Shown here: one piece after another, positions 1-5,534 of the stretch
How the letters are laid out: every line of letters begins with the position of its first letter
Numbering within the stretch: position 1 is the first letter of the stretch
Source: Fibrobacteres bacterium CG2_30_45_31
GTDB taxonomy: Bacteria > Fibrobacterota > Fibrobacteria > Fibrobacterales > Fibrobacteraceae
Reading direction: 5' to 3'
NCBI GenBank assembly: GCA_001873075.1
Contig: MNYL01000060.1
Location: 1 to 5,534, forward strand
Length of the DNA stretch: 5,534 bases
Notes under the pieces: model-generated
The model's input: only the letters and a program-made list of their open reading frames with translations
The model's database searches: none
What the model was told of the DNA's origin: nothing
Translations under genes and position numbers: made by a program

Positions 1-430
1 CTTCTGCTCCCATTTCCACCATGCTCGCAAAACCGGAGGCAAACTGGGTCATTTCTTTGGCGATGGACAGCAGTTCGTTTCGCGACCGCCCTAATTTTAC
101 GGACATGTGTAAATCACTCACGGGGAGCGAAATATGCAAAAGGCTCCGCGAGGGATCTGAAAATACCTGTACGGAACGCCTTATATCTGCGAGGCTACCG
201 CGACTCATGACGGCCACCTGAGTGCTCTTTATTTCGGAACAGAGAATGCGGCAATTCTCAAAATTTTGGAGTGAGGCGGAAGGAAATCCGATCTCAATAC
301 AATCGACCCCAATCGTTTCCAAAAGAGATGCGATTCGCAATTTTTCTTTAAGCGAAAACGCAAAACCCGCCGCCTGATCGCCTTCGCGAAGCGTTGTATC
401 CAATATGCGGAGTTTTCGATTTTTATCCAT
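1..430 (-). CDS. nifV: Homocitrate synthase (NifV-like), N-terminal part, truncated by window edge
   Basis: N-terminal 143 residues of a DRE-TIM metallolyase that condenses acetyl-CoA with a 2-oxo acid. Seen: DTTLREGDQ at residues 11-19, where R15 is the expected catalytic arginine and E16 the expected metal ligand; QAAGFAF at 19-25; GVDCIEIGFP at 41-50; and SLPVSDLHMSVKLGRSR at 101-117. The AAG-x-AF stretch and the LPVSD...KL.R.R block fit NifV homocitrate synthases better than 2-isopropylmalate synthases, which usually have a SPG-type sequence after the Q. The last visible residues (GAE) fit the start of the family's GAEDASR block. Homocitrate is the organic ligand of nitrogenase FeMo cofactor, which agrees with the molybdate genes alongside. 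The ATG at 430 is the only usable start after an in-frame TAA inside the end of the upstream gene. It lacks a clear Shine-Dalgarno sequence, so translation may be coupled to the HEPN gene 23 bp upstream. AksA-like, re-citrate or isopropylmalate synthase remain possible because the C-terminal two thirds are missing. Confidence 0.75.
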   Translation of the reverse strand, partial: MDKNRKLRILDTTLREGDQAAGFAFSLKEKLRIASLLETIGVDCIEIGFPSASLQNFENCRILCSEIKSTQVAVMSRGSLADIRRSVQVFSDPSRSLLHISLPVSDLHMSVKLGRSRNELLSIAKEMTQFASGFASMVEMGAE

Positions 431-453
431 AGAATCAATGAAGCATTGGAGCG

Positions 454-852
454 TTAGGATGATTTACAAAGAGTATCGGCTAAAAATTCGACCTGATCCA
501 CAGCCGCTAAAAACTGGGGAACGTCCTCTTTTTTAGGCAACGTTATTTTGATATTATCAATGGAGCAAATTTGTTGAAGAGAATCCATATATAAAAGAGT
601 CTCTTCCAAAGTAGGAGAAATTGGAACAATCTGTTTGATTTCTTCCACAAGATCAAACATCGTATGGTTACGAGGTAAAAAACCGCGACTCATGAAAATG
701 GCCATGAAATATTTTTCAATACTCATCGCCGCTAAGTTCTGAATCAGCGTTGGAGTAAAGATCTGAGACTGGTTAATACTCATACGAGTTCTCTTGTGAA
801 AACTCTTGCCATCACGATAAAATTCTTCCCAGTCCGATAAAGCAAGCGTCAT
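454..852 (-). CDS. Small HEPN-domain-like protein
   Basis: 132-residue, mostly helical, soluble protein with no signal peptide. It resembles the HEPN fold. A helix at 36-54 carries an E46-K47 pair (NLAAMSIEKYFMAIF), followed by R56GFLPRNH63 and then T64MFDLVEEI. This matches the family pattern of a conserved acidic residue, a turn with Arg and His, and a TH.L..L helix. R56 to H63 has the R-x6-H spacing of HEPN ribonucleases, but the residue after R56 is Gly rather than the usual polar residue, so RNase activity is uncertain. The C-terminal half (79-132) looks like two further helices, with CSIDN at 96-100 between them. The start ATG at 852 is supported by GAGGAA about 7 nt upstream. It is the first gene of a unit with the NifV-like gene and is divergent from modE. 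No nucleotidyltransferase (MNT) partner is next to it, so a classical MNT-HEPN toxin-antitoxin pair is not supported here. Its role is unknown; a link to nitrogen fixation is inferred from position only. Confidence 0.7.
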   Translation of the reverse strand: MTLALSDWEEFYRDGKSFHKRTRMSINQSQIFTPTLIQNLAAMSIEKYFMAIFMSRGFLPRNHTMFDLVEEIKQIVPISPTLEETLLYMDSLQQICSIDNIKITLPKKEDVPQFLAAVDQVEFLADTLCKSS

Positions 853-924
853 AAGAGTTCCTCATTGAAAAACTGTTCTTCATTGTAAGAATAGTTTCAT
901 TTCATCGATTTTTAAACAAATTCA

Positions 925-946
925 ATAATTTTGGCATTACAATTAT
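925..946. repeat. Inverted repeat, possible operator or activator site
   Basis: ATAATT (925-930), 10-bp spacer, AATTAT (941-946): perfect 6-bp arms. The repeat centre is about 123 bp upstream of the predicted sigma-54 start, in the usual range for an enhancer-binding protein, and it falls within the putative leftward promoter. It could be a ModE-type AT-rich operator or an activator site, but it matches neither the E. coli ModE consensus nor the NifA consensus well. Confidence 0.3.
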
Positions 947-956
947 GTTGATTCAA
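928..956 (-). promoter_or_regulatory. Possible sigma-70-like promoter for HEPN-nifV
   Basis: Read on the minus strand: TTGAAT (956-951, 4 of 6 matches to the -35 consensus), a 17-bp spacer ending in the extended -10 TGC, then CAAAAT (933-928, 4 of 6 matches). Transcription would start near 921, giving a leader of about 70 nt before the HEPN ATG at 852. Such matches arise by chance in AT-rich DNA, so this is only a candidate. Confidence 0.3.
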
Positions 957-1032
957 AAAGCAATAAAGTACCATTCGGTAGAATGCTTACAAAAAAAACC
1001 TCTTTTTTTAATCTTTTGAAGGGGAGAATAAT

Positions 1033-1048
1033 TGGCACATAATTTGCA
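1033..1048 (+). promoter_or_regulatory. Sigma-54 (RpoN) -24/-12 promoter of modEABC
   Basis: TGGCAC at 1033-1038, five bases, then TTGCA at 1044-1048. GG at 1034-1035 and GC at 1046-1047 are separated by exactly 10 bp, the required spacing, and all core positions match the TGGCAC-N5-TTGCW consensus. Counting from the -12 C at 1047 puts the transcript start near 1059-1060. Sigma-54 promoters need an enhancer-binding activator such as NifA or NtrC. No canonical NifA site (TGT-N10-ACA) is found in 853-1030, so the activator is not identified. Confidence 0.85.
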
Positions 1049-1059
1049 ACGACCGCTAC

Positions 1060-1065
1060 GGAGGA
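1060..1065 (+). promoter_or_regulatory. Shine-Dalgarno site that sets the modE start
   Basis: GGAGGA lies 5 nt before ATG 1071. It supports this start over the upstream in-frame TTG at 1032, which lies within the sigma-54 promoter and would not be transcribed from it. The site coincides with the predicted 5' end of the sigma-54 transcript, leaving almost no leader upstream of it. Confidence 0.8.
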
Positions 1066-1070
1066 TTATT

Positions 1071-1904
1071 ATGTCGCCACCTGACGAATCGACTTTTTCG
1101 GTTCCTGCTTTTAAATGTGCTTTGAGTCTCCAAGCCGGAAACGGATTCTTGGATGAAAAGCGTTTACAACTTCTCATTGCCATTCGTGAGAAAAAAACGT
1201 TGTCTGCAGCAGCAGAGGAATTGAAGATTAGTTACAAGACCGCATGGTCCTGGATTGATGCCATGAATAATGCCGCCGAAGGGCCTTTAGTACAAAGTAT
1301 TCAGGGCGGCTCCTATGGAGGAAATTCATCTCTCACTCCTTTAGGCGAACGTCTGTTGCAACAATATGAACGCCTTTGTGAACGCCAGCGTCTTTTTATG
1401 TTTTCGCTTCAAGAGAACGAAGCAAAAGAACTTCGCGATGTGGAAGATTTCTTGCGACGTTTATCCCTTTGGACCAGTACACGGAATCAATTTCATGGTA
1501 CCATTAAGAGAATTTGGGGAGACAAAGCCCAAGCGTGGGTAGATGTGATGGTGGATAGACTTGTCATCGTCACCGCACGAATCACACAGTCAACCGTGAC
1601 CGAAATGGATTTAAAAATTGGTGACGAAGTCGTGTTACTCATAAAAGCCACTTGTATGACGATTCGTCTTCCAGAAGAAATAAGGCAATCTTTACATAAG
1701 GGGCCTATTAACTGCCTCAAGAGTACTTTGGTTCAAAGCGTTATTAGCGACGATTCAGCACAAGTGAAACTTTCTATTAGTGAAAATCGATTCATTTATG
1801 CATTGGTACCAATAACGCAGTGGAATCAATTATCGGGTGAACCCGGTAAAGAATACCTGGTCTACTTTGAACCCGATCATGTTATTCTCACGCGTCTTGC
1901 TTAA
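1071..1904 (+). CDS. modE: Molybdate-responsive transcriptional regulator ModE
   Basis: 277-residue ModE (E. coli ModE is about 262). The N-terminal LysR-type winged helix-turn-helix covers about residues 25-105: LSAAAEELKISYKTAWSWID at 44-63 matches ModE's SISYKSAW-type recognition helix region, followed by the GGSYGG wing at 79-84 and SLTPLGERLL at 87-96. The first MOP domain begins with TSTRNQ at 135-140, equivalent to E. coli TSARNQ, whose Ser and Arg contact molybdate. T172/S174 and K192 match further oxyanion-contacting positions. A second MOP-like domain fills about 205-277, so the di-MOP sensor looks complete. In known systems molybdate-bound ModE dimers repress modABC and activate some molybdoenzyme genes. 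Here modE is the first gene of the transporter operon, as in Azotobacter vinelandii modEABC, so it probably controls its own transcription. The ATG at 1071 is chosen for its strong GGAGGA site. Confidence 0.95.
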   Translation: MSPPDESTFSVPAFKCALSLQAGNGFLDEKRLQLLIAIREKKTLSAAAEELKISYKTAWSWIDAMNNAAEGPLVQSIQGGSYGGNSSLTPLGERLLQQYERLCERQRLFMFSLQENEAKELRDVEDFLRRLSLWTSTRNQFHGTIKRIWGDKAQAWVDVMVDRLVIVTARITQSTVTEMDLKIGDEVVLLIKATCMTIRLPEEIRQSLHKGPINCLKSTLVQSVISDDSAQVKLSISENRFIYALVPITQWNQLSGEPGKEYLVYFEPDHVILTRLA

Positions 1905-1940
1905 AGTCTATCCACAACCACTTTCACAGGAGAAATCTCT

Positions 1941-2711
1941 ATGTCCAATAAAATCCGAAGCCGCATTCTTTTATCGAGCATCATCGCACTCTCAGCAAGC
2001 ACCTTTGCCGCCACCCCCAAAACGGAGATTATTGTTTCCGCAGCGGCAAGCCTTACTGAGACGATGAATGAACTCATCGAGATGTACAAAAAAGTGAAGC
2101 CTGATGTTACGATAACGCCGACTTACGGATCTTCCGGTTCCTTACAGCAGCAAATTGAGCAGGGCGCTCCCGTGGATATTTTTATTTCCGCTTCCCCCAA
2201 ACAGGTGGATGCGCTCGCAAAACAAGGATTAATCCTGAAGGATACGCGCAAAAATATAGTCGAAAATAAAGTGGTGCTCATTGTGCCGAAATCCACAAAA
2301 GGGATCACCCAGTTTGAAGATGCCGCGACTGACAAAATCAAACAAATCGCTCTCGGAGAGCCTTCCAGCGTTCCTGTGGGACAGTATTCAGAAGAAATTT
2401 TTACAGCTCTGGGTATTCTTGACAAGGTAAAGCCTAAAGCGGTCTACGCAAAAGATGTACGCCAAGTGCTGACCTATGTGGAAATGGGAGAAGTCGATGC
2501 AGGTATCGTCTATGCGACCGACGCTGCCATTTCTAAAAAAGTCACAGTCATTGCCACCGCTCCCGAAGGAACTCACAAGCCTGTAATTTATCCCGCCGCT
2601 GTCGTGAAAACAAGTGCCCAGCCCCAAGTAGCAAAAACATTTCTCGCTTGGCTTTCAAGCGCGGAAGCGTCCAAGGTATTTGTCAAATACGGATTTACAG
2701 TCGTTCAGTAA
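1941..2711 (+). CDS. modA: Periplasmic molybdate-binding protein ModA
   Basis: 256-residue substrate-binding protein of the molybdate ABC transporter. A Sec signal peptide covers residues 1-23 (positively charged start, hydrophobic 9-19, cleavage likely after TFA at 21-23). There is no lipobox cysteine, so the protein should be free in the periplasm. Family motifs are in order: AAASLTE with S37; GSSGSLQQQI with S64/S65; GAPVDIFISAS at 75-85; GEPSSVPVGQY at 139-149; DVRQVLTYVEMGEVDAGIVYATDA at about 172-195, with V173 and Y191. S37, S64, V173 and Y191 correspond to residues that hold molybdate or tungstate in E. coli ModA. The start is supported by AGGAGA 7 nt upstream. It lies 36 bp after modE and 34 bp before modB, in one operon. 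Tungstate would also be expected to bind. Confidence 0.96.
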   Translation: MSNKIRSRILLSSIIALSASTFAATPKTEIIVSAAASLTETMNELIEMYKKVKPDVTITPTYGSSGSLQQQIEQGAPVDIFISASPKQVDALAKQGLILKDTRKNIVENKVVLIVPKSTKGITQFEDAATDKIKQIALGEPSSVPVGQYSEEIFTALGILDKVKPKAVYAKDVRQVLTYVEMGEVDAGIVYATDAAISKKVTVIATAPEGTHKPVIYPAAVVKTSAQPQVAKTFLAWLSSAEASKVFVKYGFTVVQ

Positions 2712-2745
2712 AACCGCCGTTCATCAACACTTATAGGTATTTATT

Positions 2746-3414
2746 ATGGACAGTCTCCCCATTGACTGGTCTCCCCTTTTTGTCTCTTTTAAGACCTCGG
2801 TTGTCGCGACAGCCATCGCCTTTTTGTTCGGTGTTGTCGCCGCTCGTTTAGTGCTTCAACTTCGAGGGCGCACCCAAGCGATTTTAGATGGGGTATTCAC
2901 ACTGCCAATGGTGTTGCCTCCAACTGTACTTGGCTTTTTTCTATTAGTGTTTTTCGGAAGAAATAGTCCGATAGGCCGCCTCCTGATGGAAATAGGAATC
3001 CGGATTATTTTTTCCTGGGAAGCGACAGTGATCGCCGCAGCGGTGGTGGCGTTTCCTCTTATTTATAAAACGGTCCGAGCTTCCTTTGAACAAATAGACC
3101 CGACCGTATTGCAAGCCGCAAGAACCCTGGGACTCCCGGAATATCTGATATTTTTTCGAATTATGATTCCCATGGCATGGCCCGGCGCAGCGGCAGGCTC
3201 TATCCTTGGCTTTGCCCGGGCTCTCGGAGAATTCGGAGCGACACTCATGATCGCGGGGAATATTCCGGGACGCACACAAACTATTCCCATCGCCATCTTC
3301 TTTTCGGCAGAGGGTGGACACATGGATCTCGCTCTGATGTGGGTGCTGATTATTGTGGCCATTTCGTTTTCTGTCATTATTGCCATGAATCTCCTCGGAA
3401 GGAGGAAAGGATGA
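2746..3414 (+). CDS. modB: Molybdate ABC transporter permease ModB
   Basis: 222-residue inner-membrane permease, close to the usual 225-230. Hydrophobic membrane segments lie near residues 14-36, 50-70, 93-108, about 143-157 and 195-217. The cytoplasmic EAA loop, which docks on ModC, is at QAARTLG (123-129) through IMIP (139-142). The ModB hallmark FARALGEFGAT is at 156-166, followed by NIPGRTQTIPIAIF. LPMVLPPTVLGFFLL at 53-67 is also typical. The ribosome site is weak (AGG about 9 nt before the ATG), so expression may depend on readthrough from modA. The stop TGA overlaps the modC ATG, which implies translational coupling. Confidence 0.96.
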   Translation: MDSLPIDWSPLFVSFKTSVVATAIAFLFGVVAARLVLQLRGRTQAILDGVFTLPMVLPPTVLGFFLLVFFGRNSPIGRLLMEIGIRIIFSWEATVIAAAVVAFPLIYKTVRASFEQIDPTVLQAARTLGLPEYLIFFRIMIPMAWPGAAAGSILGFARALGEFGATLMIAGNIPGRTQTIPIAIFFSAEGGHMDLALMWVLIIVAISFSVIIAMNLLGRRKG

Positions 3415-4502
3415 GTCTCATTGTCGACATCAAGAAACGCTTTCCTCGCTTTACGTTAGCGGTGTCTTTTAGTGCAGAAAATGAACGCGTTGGCATTTTA
3501 GGAGCTTCTGGTTGTGGAAAGTCGATGACACTCAAATGTATCGCAGGCATCGAAACTCCAGATGAAGGAAAAATCGTAATTGATGGTCTCACCGTATTTG
3601 ATTCTTCCCAAGGGATTAATTTACCACCACAAAAGCGAAAAACGGGTTATTTATTCCAAAACTATGCGCTATTCCCCACGATGACCCTGGCTCAGAATCT
3701 TGCGATTGTACTCCATAAGCTCCCCCGCATGGAAAGGGAAGCCCTTATTGCAGAGACGTTGCGAAAGATGCATCTGGAGAACCACGCTCACCATTACCCC
3801 GCACGCTTAAGCGGTGGGGAGCAGCAACGGGCCGCTCTTGCACGCATTCTGGTTTCCAAGCCACAAATTCTGATGCTTGATGAGCCATTCTCTGCACTGG
3901 ATTCGTTTCTCCAGAGCGAAGTGGAGCAAACCCTTCTGGAATCTCTGAAATCGTTCCCGGGAACGACCCTGTTTGTGTCTCATGACCGCGATGAAGTCTA
4001 CCGCATTTGCGAAAAAATGCAGATTTTGCAAGAAGGGCAAATTGTAGGCTCGGGCAAAAAAGAAGACCTTTTCAAAAACCCGGGAACGCTTGCCGCCGCA
4101 AGACTTACAGGGTGCAAGAATATTGCCGCCGCAAAAAAAATAGGGGCATCCCGGATTGTCGTTCCCGCCTGGGGAGTGTTTCTGGATACGGCACAATTGG
4201 TACCAGATGATTTGGCCTATATAGGCATCCGCGCCCATCATATCCGCCCCGCACACCCAGAAGAAACACAAAATTGTTTTGAATTTCAAATTGAACGTTA
4301 CGATGCCTCTCCCTTTTCTCTCACAGAATACATTACGGCCCTGACACCCCAGGAAATCGCAGGCGACACTCGTGAGACCCGACAAAAAATTGTCAGAAAA
4401 GTTTCTGACACCGAAGGCTCCATCAATACAGAGATCCTTAAAAATAACGGGAAACTACGACTGTGTTTTCCACGAGAACACTTGTTATTCCTTCGAGATT
4501 AA
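3411..4502 (+). CDS. modC: Molybdate ABC transporter ATP-binding protein ModC
   Basis: 363-residue ATPase that powers import through ModB. Seen: Walker A GASGCGKSMT (31-40), Q-loop LFQNYALFP with Q83, ABC signature LSGGEQQR (133-140), Walker B ILMLDEP (153-159), D-loop SALD (161-164) and switch H191 in VSHD. All catalytic elements are intact. The start ATG at 3411 overlaps the modB stop (ATGA) and has GGAGG 5 nt upstream. The frame stays open for 78 codons upstream, but these run over modB and should be excluded. The C-terminal region after about residue 235 (starting LTGCKNIAAAKK, ending PREHLLFLRD) lacks the TSARNQ-like start and clear MOP/TOBE pattern of E. coli ModC. It may be a diverged regulatory domain, with DDLAYIGIRAHHIRPA at about 265-280 as its best-ordered motif. 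Whether it still binds molybdate to inhibit transport is unknown. Confidence 0.94.
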   Translation: MSLIVDIKKRFPRFTLAVSFSAENERVGILGASGCGKSMTLKCIAGIETPDEGKIVIDGLTVFDSSQGINLPPQKRKTGYLFQNYALFPTMTLAQNLAIVLHKLPRMEREALIAETLRKMHLENHAHHYPARLSGGEQQRAALARILVSKPQILMLDEPFSALDSFLQSEVEQTLLESLKSFPGTTLFVSHDRDEVYRICEKMQILQEGQIVGSGKKEDLFKNPGTLAAARLTGCKNIAAAKKIGASRIVVPAWGVFLDTAQLVPDDLAYIGIRAHHIRPAHPEETQNCFEFQIERYDASPFSLTEYITALTPQEIAGDTRETRQKIVRKVSDTEGSINTEILKNNGKLRLCFPREHLLFLRD

Positions 4503-4556
4503 AGCTTAAAAGAGCATCACTTTTCTACCCCTCAAAAAAAATCAAGGAGATTTTTC
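4503..4556 (+). other. modC to porin-like gene spacer, no convincing terminator
   Basis: 54 bp. The only hairpin I see is AAAAG (4508-4512) with CTTTT (4520-4524) around a 7-nt loop: short, AT-rich and not followed by a T run, so a poor terminator. A strong ribosome site AAGGAGA (4544-4550) precedes the next ATG at 4557. No clear promoter is visible, so readthrough from modC is plausible. Confidence 0.5.
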
Positions 4557-5534
4557 ATGAAAAGATCACATAAATTCACCACCGCAATCATACTCGGATT
4601 CGGTATCCTCTCAGTAGCAAATGCTGCTGATGGAGAAATTAAAATCAACGGAAGCATCCAGACCCAAGGAAGTAAAGCACTCTATGAAAATGACTCGGAG
4701 AGCGATTTCGATGGATTCTGGATTCGAGGCAATCTCGGCGTCAAGTATACTGCAGATGACTTTGATGCCCTTGTCAATTTCCGCATGTGGTCTACCGCAT
4801 TCAACGGCGAAACTGAAATCGTCACGCCTCAAATTTATTACGGCAACTATAAATGGGCTTTGGAGGAACACAAGTTCAACTTGAAATTCGGTCACTGGGA
4901 AACCGACTGGAGTATCGGTGGCAACTTCGGAACTTACCTAGATAAGAAAATCGGCAGCCATGGATTCATGGGCCGCGGCAGCGTTAACCAGGACGGTGTT
5001 GAACTCGGCTGGACTTTTGGGCCCTCCAATCTAAACGCAATGATCGCTACAACTTATGATGCCGATGACGCCAATAGTAAAACCCCCTTTAACAGAGGGT
5101 ATCTCCGCTTGGAAGATAATCTGAAACTTGGCAAACCCATGGAACTCACCCTCGCTTATCGCGTCAACGCTCTGGATCCCATGCTCAAACCCGCCGTGAT
5201 TACCCACCGCGCAGGCCTCAAAGCTGCCTATACCGTCCTTCCCTCTTTGAAACTCTACGGAGAATTGGGCTACATCAACACTGGCAAGGATGACGAGGTT
5301 AAAAAAGATACCAATGGCACGTGGACTTCCAGCGTCAAACCGGAATACACTCAGGATACCGATTATCTTCCGTTCTATATCGGTCTTGAAGTACCAACAG
5401 CAGGGATTCTCAGTAACCTGATGTTTGAAGTCGAATATATCAGAGATCGCGAGGAATTAGTCGCGGGTTCAGATGAACTCGCCTGGAGCGTAGCCGCTGT
5501 CAAAAAACTGGGACGCACCAAAATTCAACTTTCC
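4557..5534 (+). CDS. Outer-membrane beta-barrel (porin-like) protein, N-terminal part, truncated by window edge
   Basis: 326 codons are open to the right edge with no stop. A clear Sec signal peptide covers residues 1-23 (KR-rich start, hydrophobic AIILGFGIL, cleavage after ANA). The mature part begins ADGEIKINGSIQTQG and continues with many short alternating strands rich in aromatic residues, Gly and charge, such as FWIRGNLGVKYTADD, FNLKFGHWETDW, LKLYGELGYI and LMFEVEYIRDREE, separated by Asp/Asn/Gly/Lys-rich turns. This is the look of an outer-membrane barrel of the general porin type. I do not recognise a specific family. The start has AAGGAGA 6 nt upstream. It follows modC by 54 bp on the same strand, so it may be an outer-membrane entry route for molybdate or another anion, but this rests on position only. 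The end of the barrel, where a C-terminal aromatic residue would be expected, is outside the window. Confidence 0.75.
   Translation, partial: MKRSHKFTTAIILGFGILSVANAADGEIKINGSIQTQGSKALYENDSESDFDGFWIRGNLGVKYTADDFDALVNFRMWSTAFNGETEIVTPQIYYGNYKWALEEHKFNLKFGHWETDWSIGGNFGTYLDKKIGSHGFMGRGSVNQDGVELGWTFGPSNLNAMIATTYDADDANSKTPFNRGYLRLEDNLKLGKPMELTLAYRVNALDPMLKPAVITHRAGLKAAYTVLPSLKLYGELGYINTGKDDEVKKDTNGTWTSSVKPEYTQDTDYLPFYIGLEVPTAGILSNLMFEVEYIRDREELVAGSDELAWSVAAVKKLGRTKIQLS

Larger units (their letters stand above)
853..1070. other. Divergent AT-rich regulatory intergenic region
   Basis: 218 bp between the starts of the HEPN gene (minus) and modE (plus). It is clearly richer in A+T than the flanking genes. 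It holds a sigma-54 promoter reading right, a weak sigma-70-like promoter reading left, a 6-bp inverted repeat at 925-946, a small TTGA-T-TCAA palindrome at 948-956 and paired A8/T7 tracts at 991-1009. I see no credible coding sequence in it. The open frame upstream of modE from TTG 1032 overlaps the promoter and is not a real extension. Confidence 0.8.

Noticed and set aside
454..852. MNT-HEPN toxin-antitoxin module
   Set aside because: No nucleotidyltransferase antitoxin gene is next to the HEPN-like gene; its neighbours are a NifV-like enzyme and modE.
931..950. Second sigma-54-like element beginning TTGGCAT
   Set aside because: The -24-like part is present, but the bases at the required -12 position (945-946) are AT instead of GC.
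940..953. IHF binding site (CAA...TTGATT)
   Set aside because: The spacing is 5 bases instead of the 4 required by the consensus, so it is only a near miss.
853..1030. Canonical NifA activator site TGT-N10-ACA
   Set aside because: Every TGT and ACA in the intergenic region was checked and none has its partner at the right spacing.
1032..1070. N-terminal extension of modE starting from TTG 1032
   Set aside because: It would overlap the sigma-54 promoter and lacks a ribosome site, whereas ATG 1071 has GGAGGA at 5 nt and fits ModE family length.
3177..3410. 78-codon upstream extension of modC
   Set aside because: It lies over modB in another frame; ATG 3411 with GGAGG and the ATGA overlap is the family-consistent start.
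4508..4524. Intrinsic terminator after modC
   Set aside because: The stem has five mostly A-T pairs and no following T run.

Overview
The window reads as a molybdate uptake locus next to a homocitrate-synthase-like gene, probably from a Gram-negative, nitrogen-fixing bacterium. Signal-peptide proteins, an outer-membrane beta-barrel protein and a full-length ModE support a Gram-negative cell. The NifV-like enzyme, the molybdate genes and a near-perfect sigma-54 promoter together suggest diazotrophy, because the nitrogenase FeMo cofactor needs both homocitrate and molybdenum. No nitrogenase structural gene lies inside the window, so this is inference. The phylum cannot be fixed from the sequence; the moderate GC content and the style of the barrel protein would fit Fibrobacterota, but that is only a guess.

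Layout. On the minus strand, a small HEPN-like protein (852-454) is followed after 23 bp by the N-terminal part of a NifV/homocitrate-synthase-like enzyme (from 430, running off the left edge). A 218-bp AT-rich divergent intergenic region (853-1070) separates them from a plus-strand operon: modE (1071-1904), modA (1941-2711), modB (2746-3414) and modC (3411-4502, overlapping modB by ATGA). A signal-peptide-bearing outer-membrane barrel protein follows (4557 to beyond the right edge), with no convincing terminator before it.

How it works together. ModA captures molybdate in the periplasm, ModB is the membrane channel and ModC the ATPase. ModE is the molybdate-sensing regulator. The barrel protein is positioned as a possible outer-membrane entry route. 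The operon is headed by TGGCAC-N5-TTGCA (1033-1048), a sigma-54 -24/-12 promoter with ideal spacing. Its predicted transcript would start only about 11-12 nt before the modE ATG, so almost the whole leader is the Shine-Dalgarno sequence. The divergent region also carries a weak sigma-70-like promoter for the HEPN/nifV unit, a 6-bp inverted repeat lying between that promoter's -35 and -10, and paired A/T tracts. The points most worth a second look are the HEPN protein paired with NifV, sigma-54 control of modEABC, the linked porin-like gene, and a ModC C-terminus without a recognisable MOP domain.
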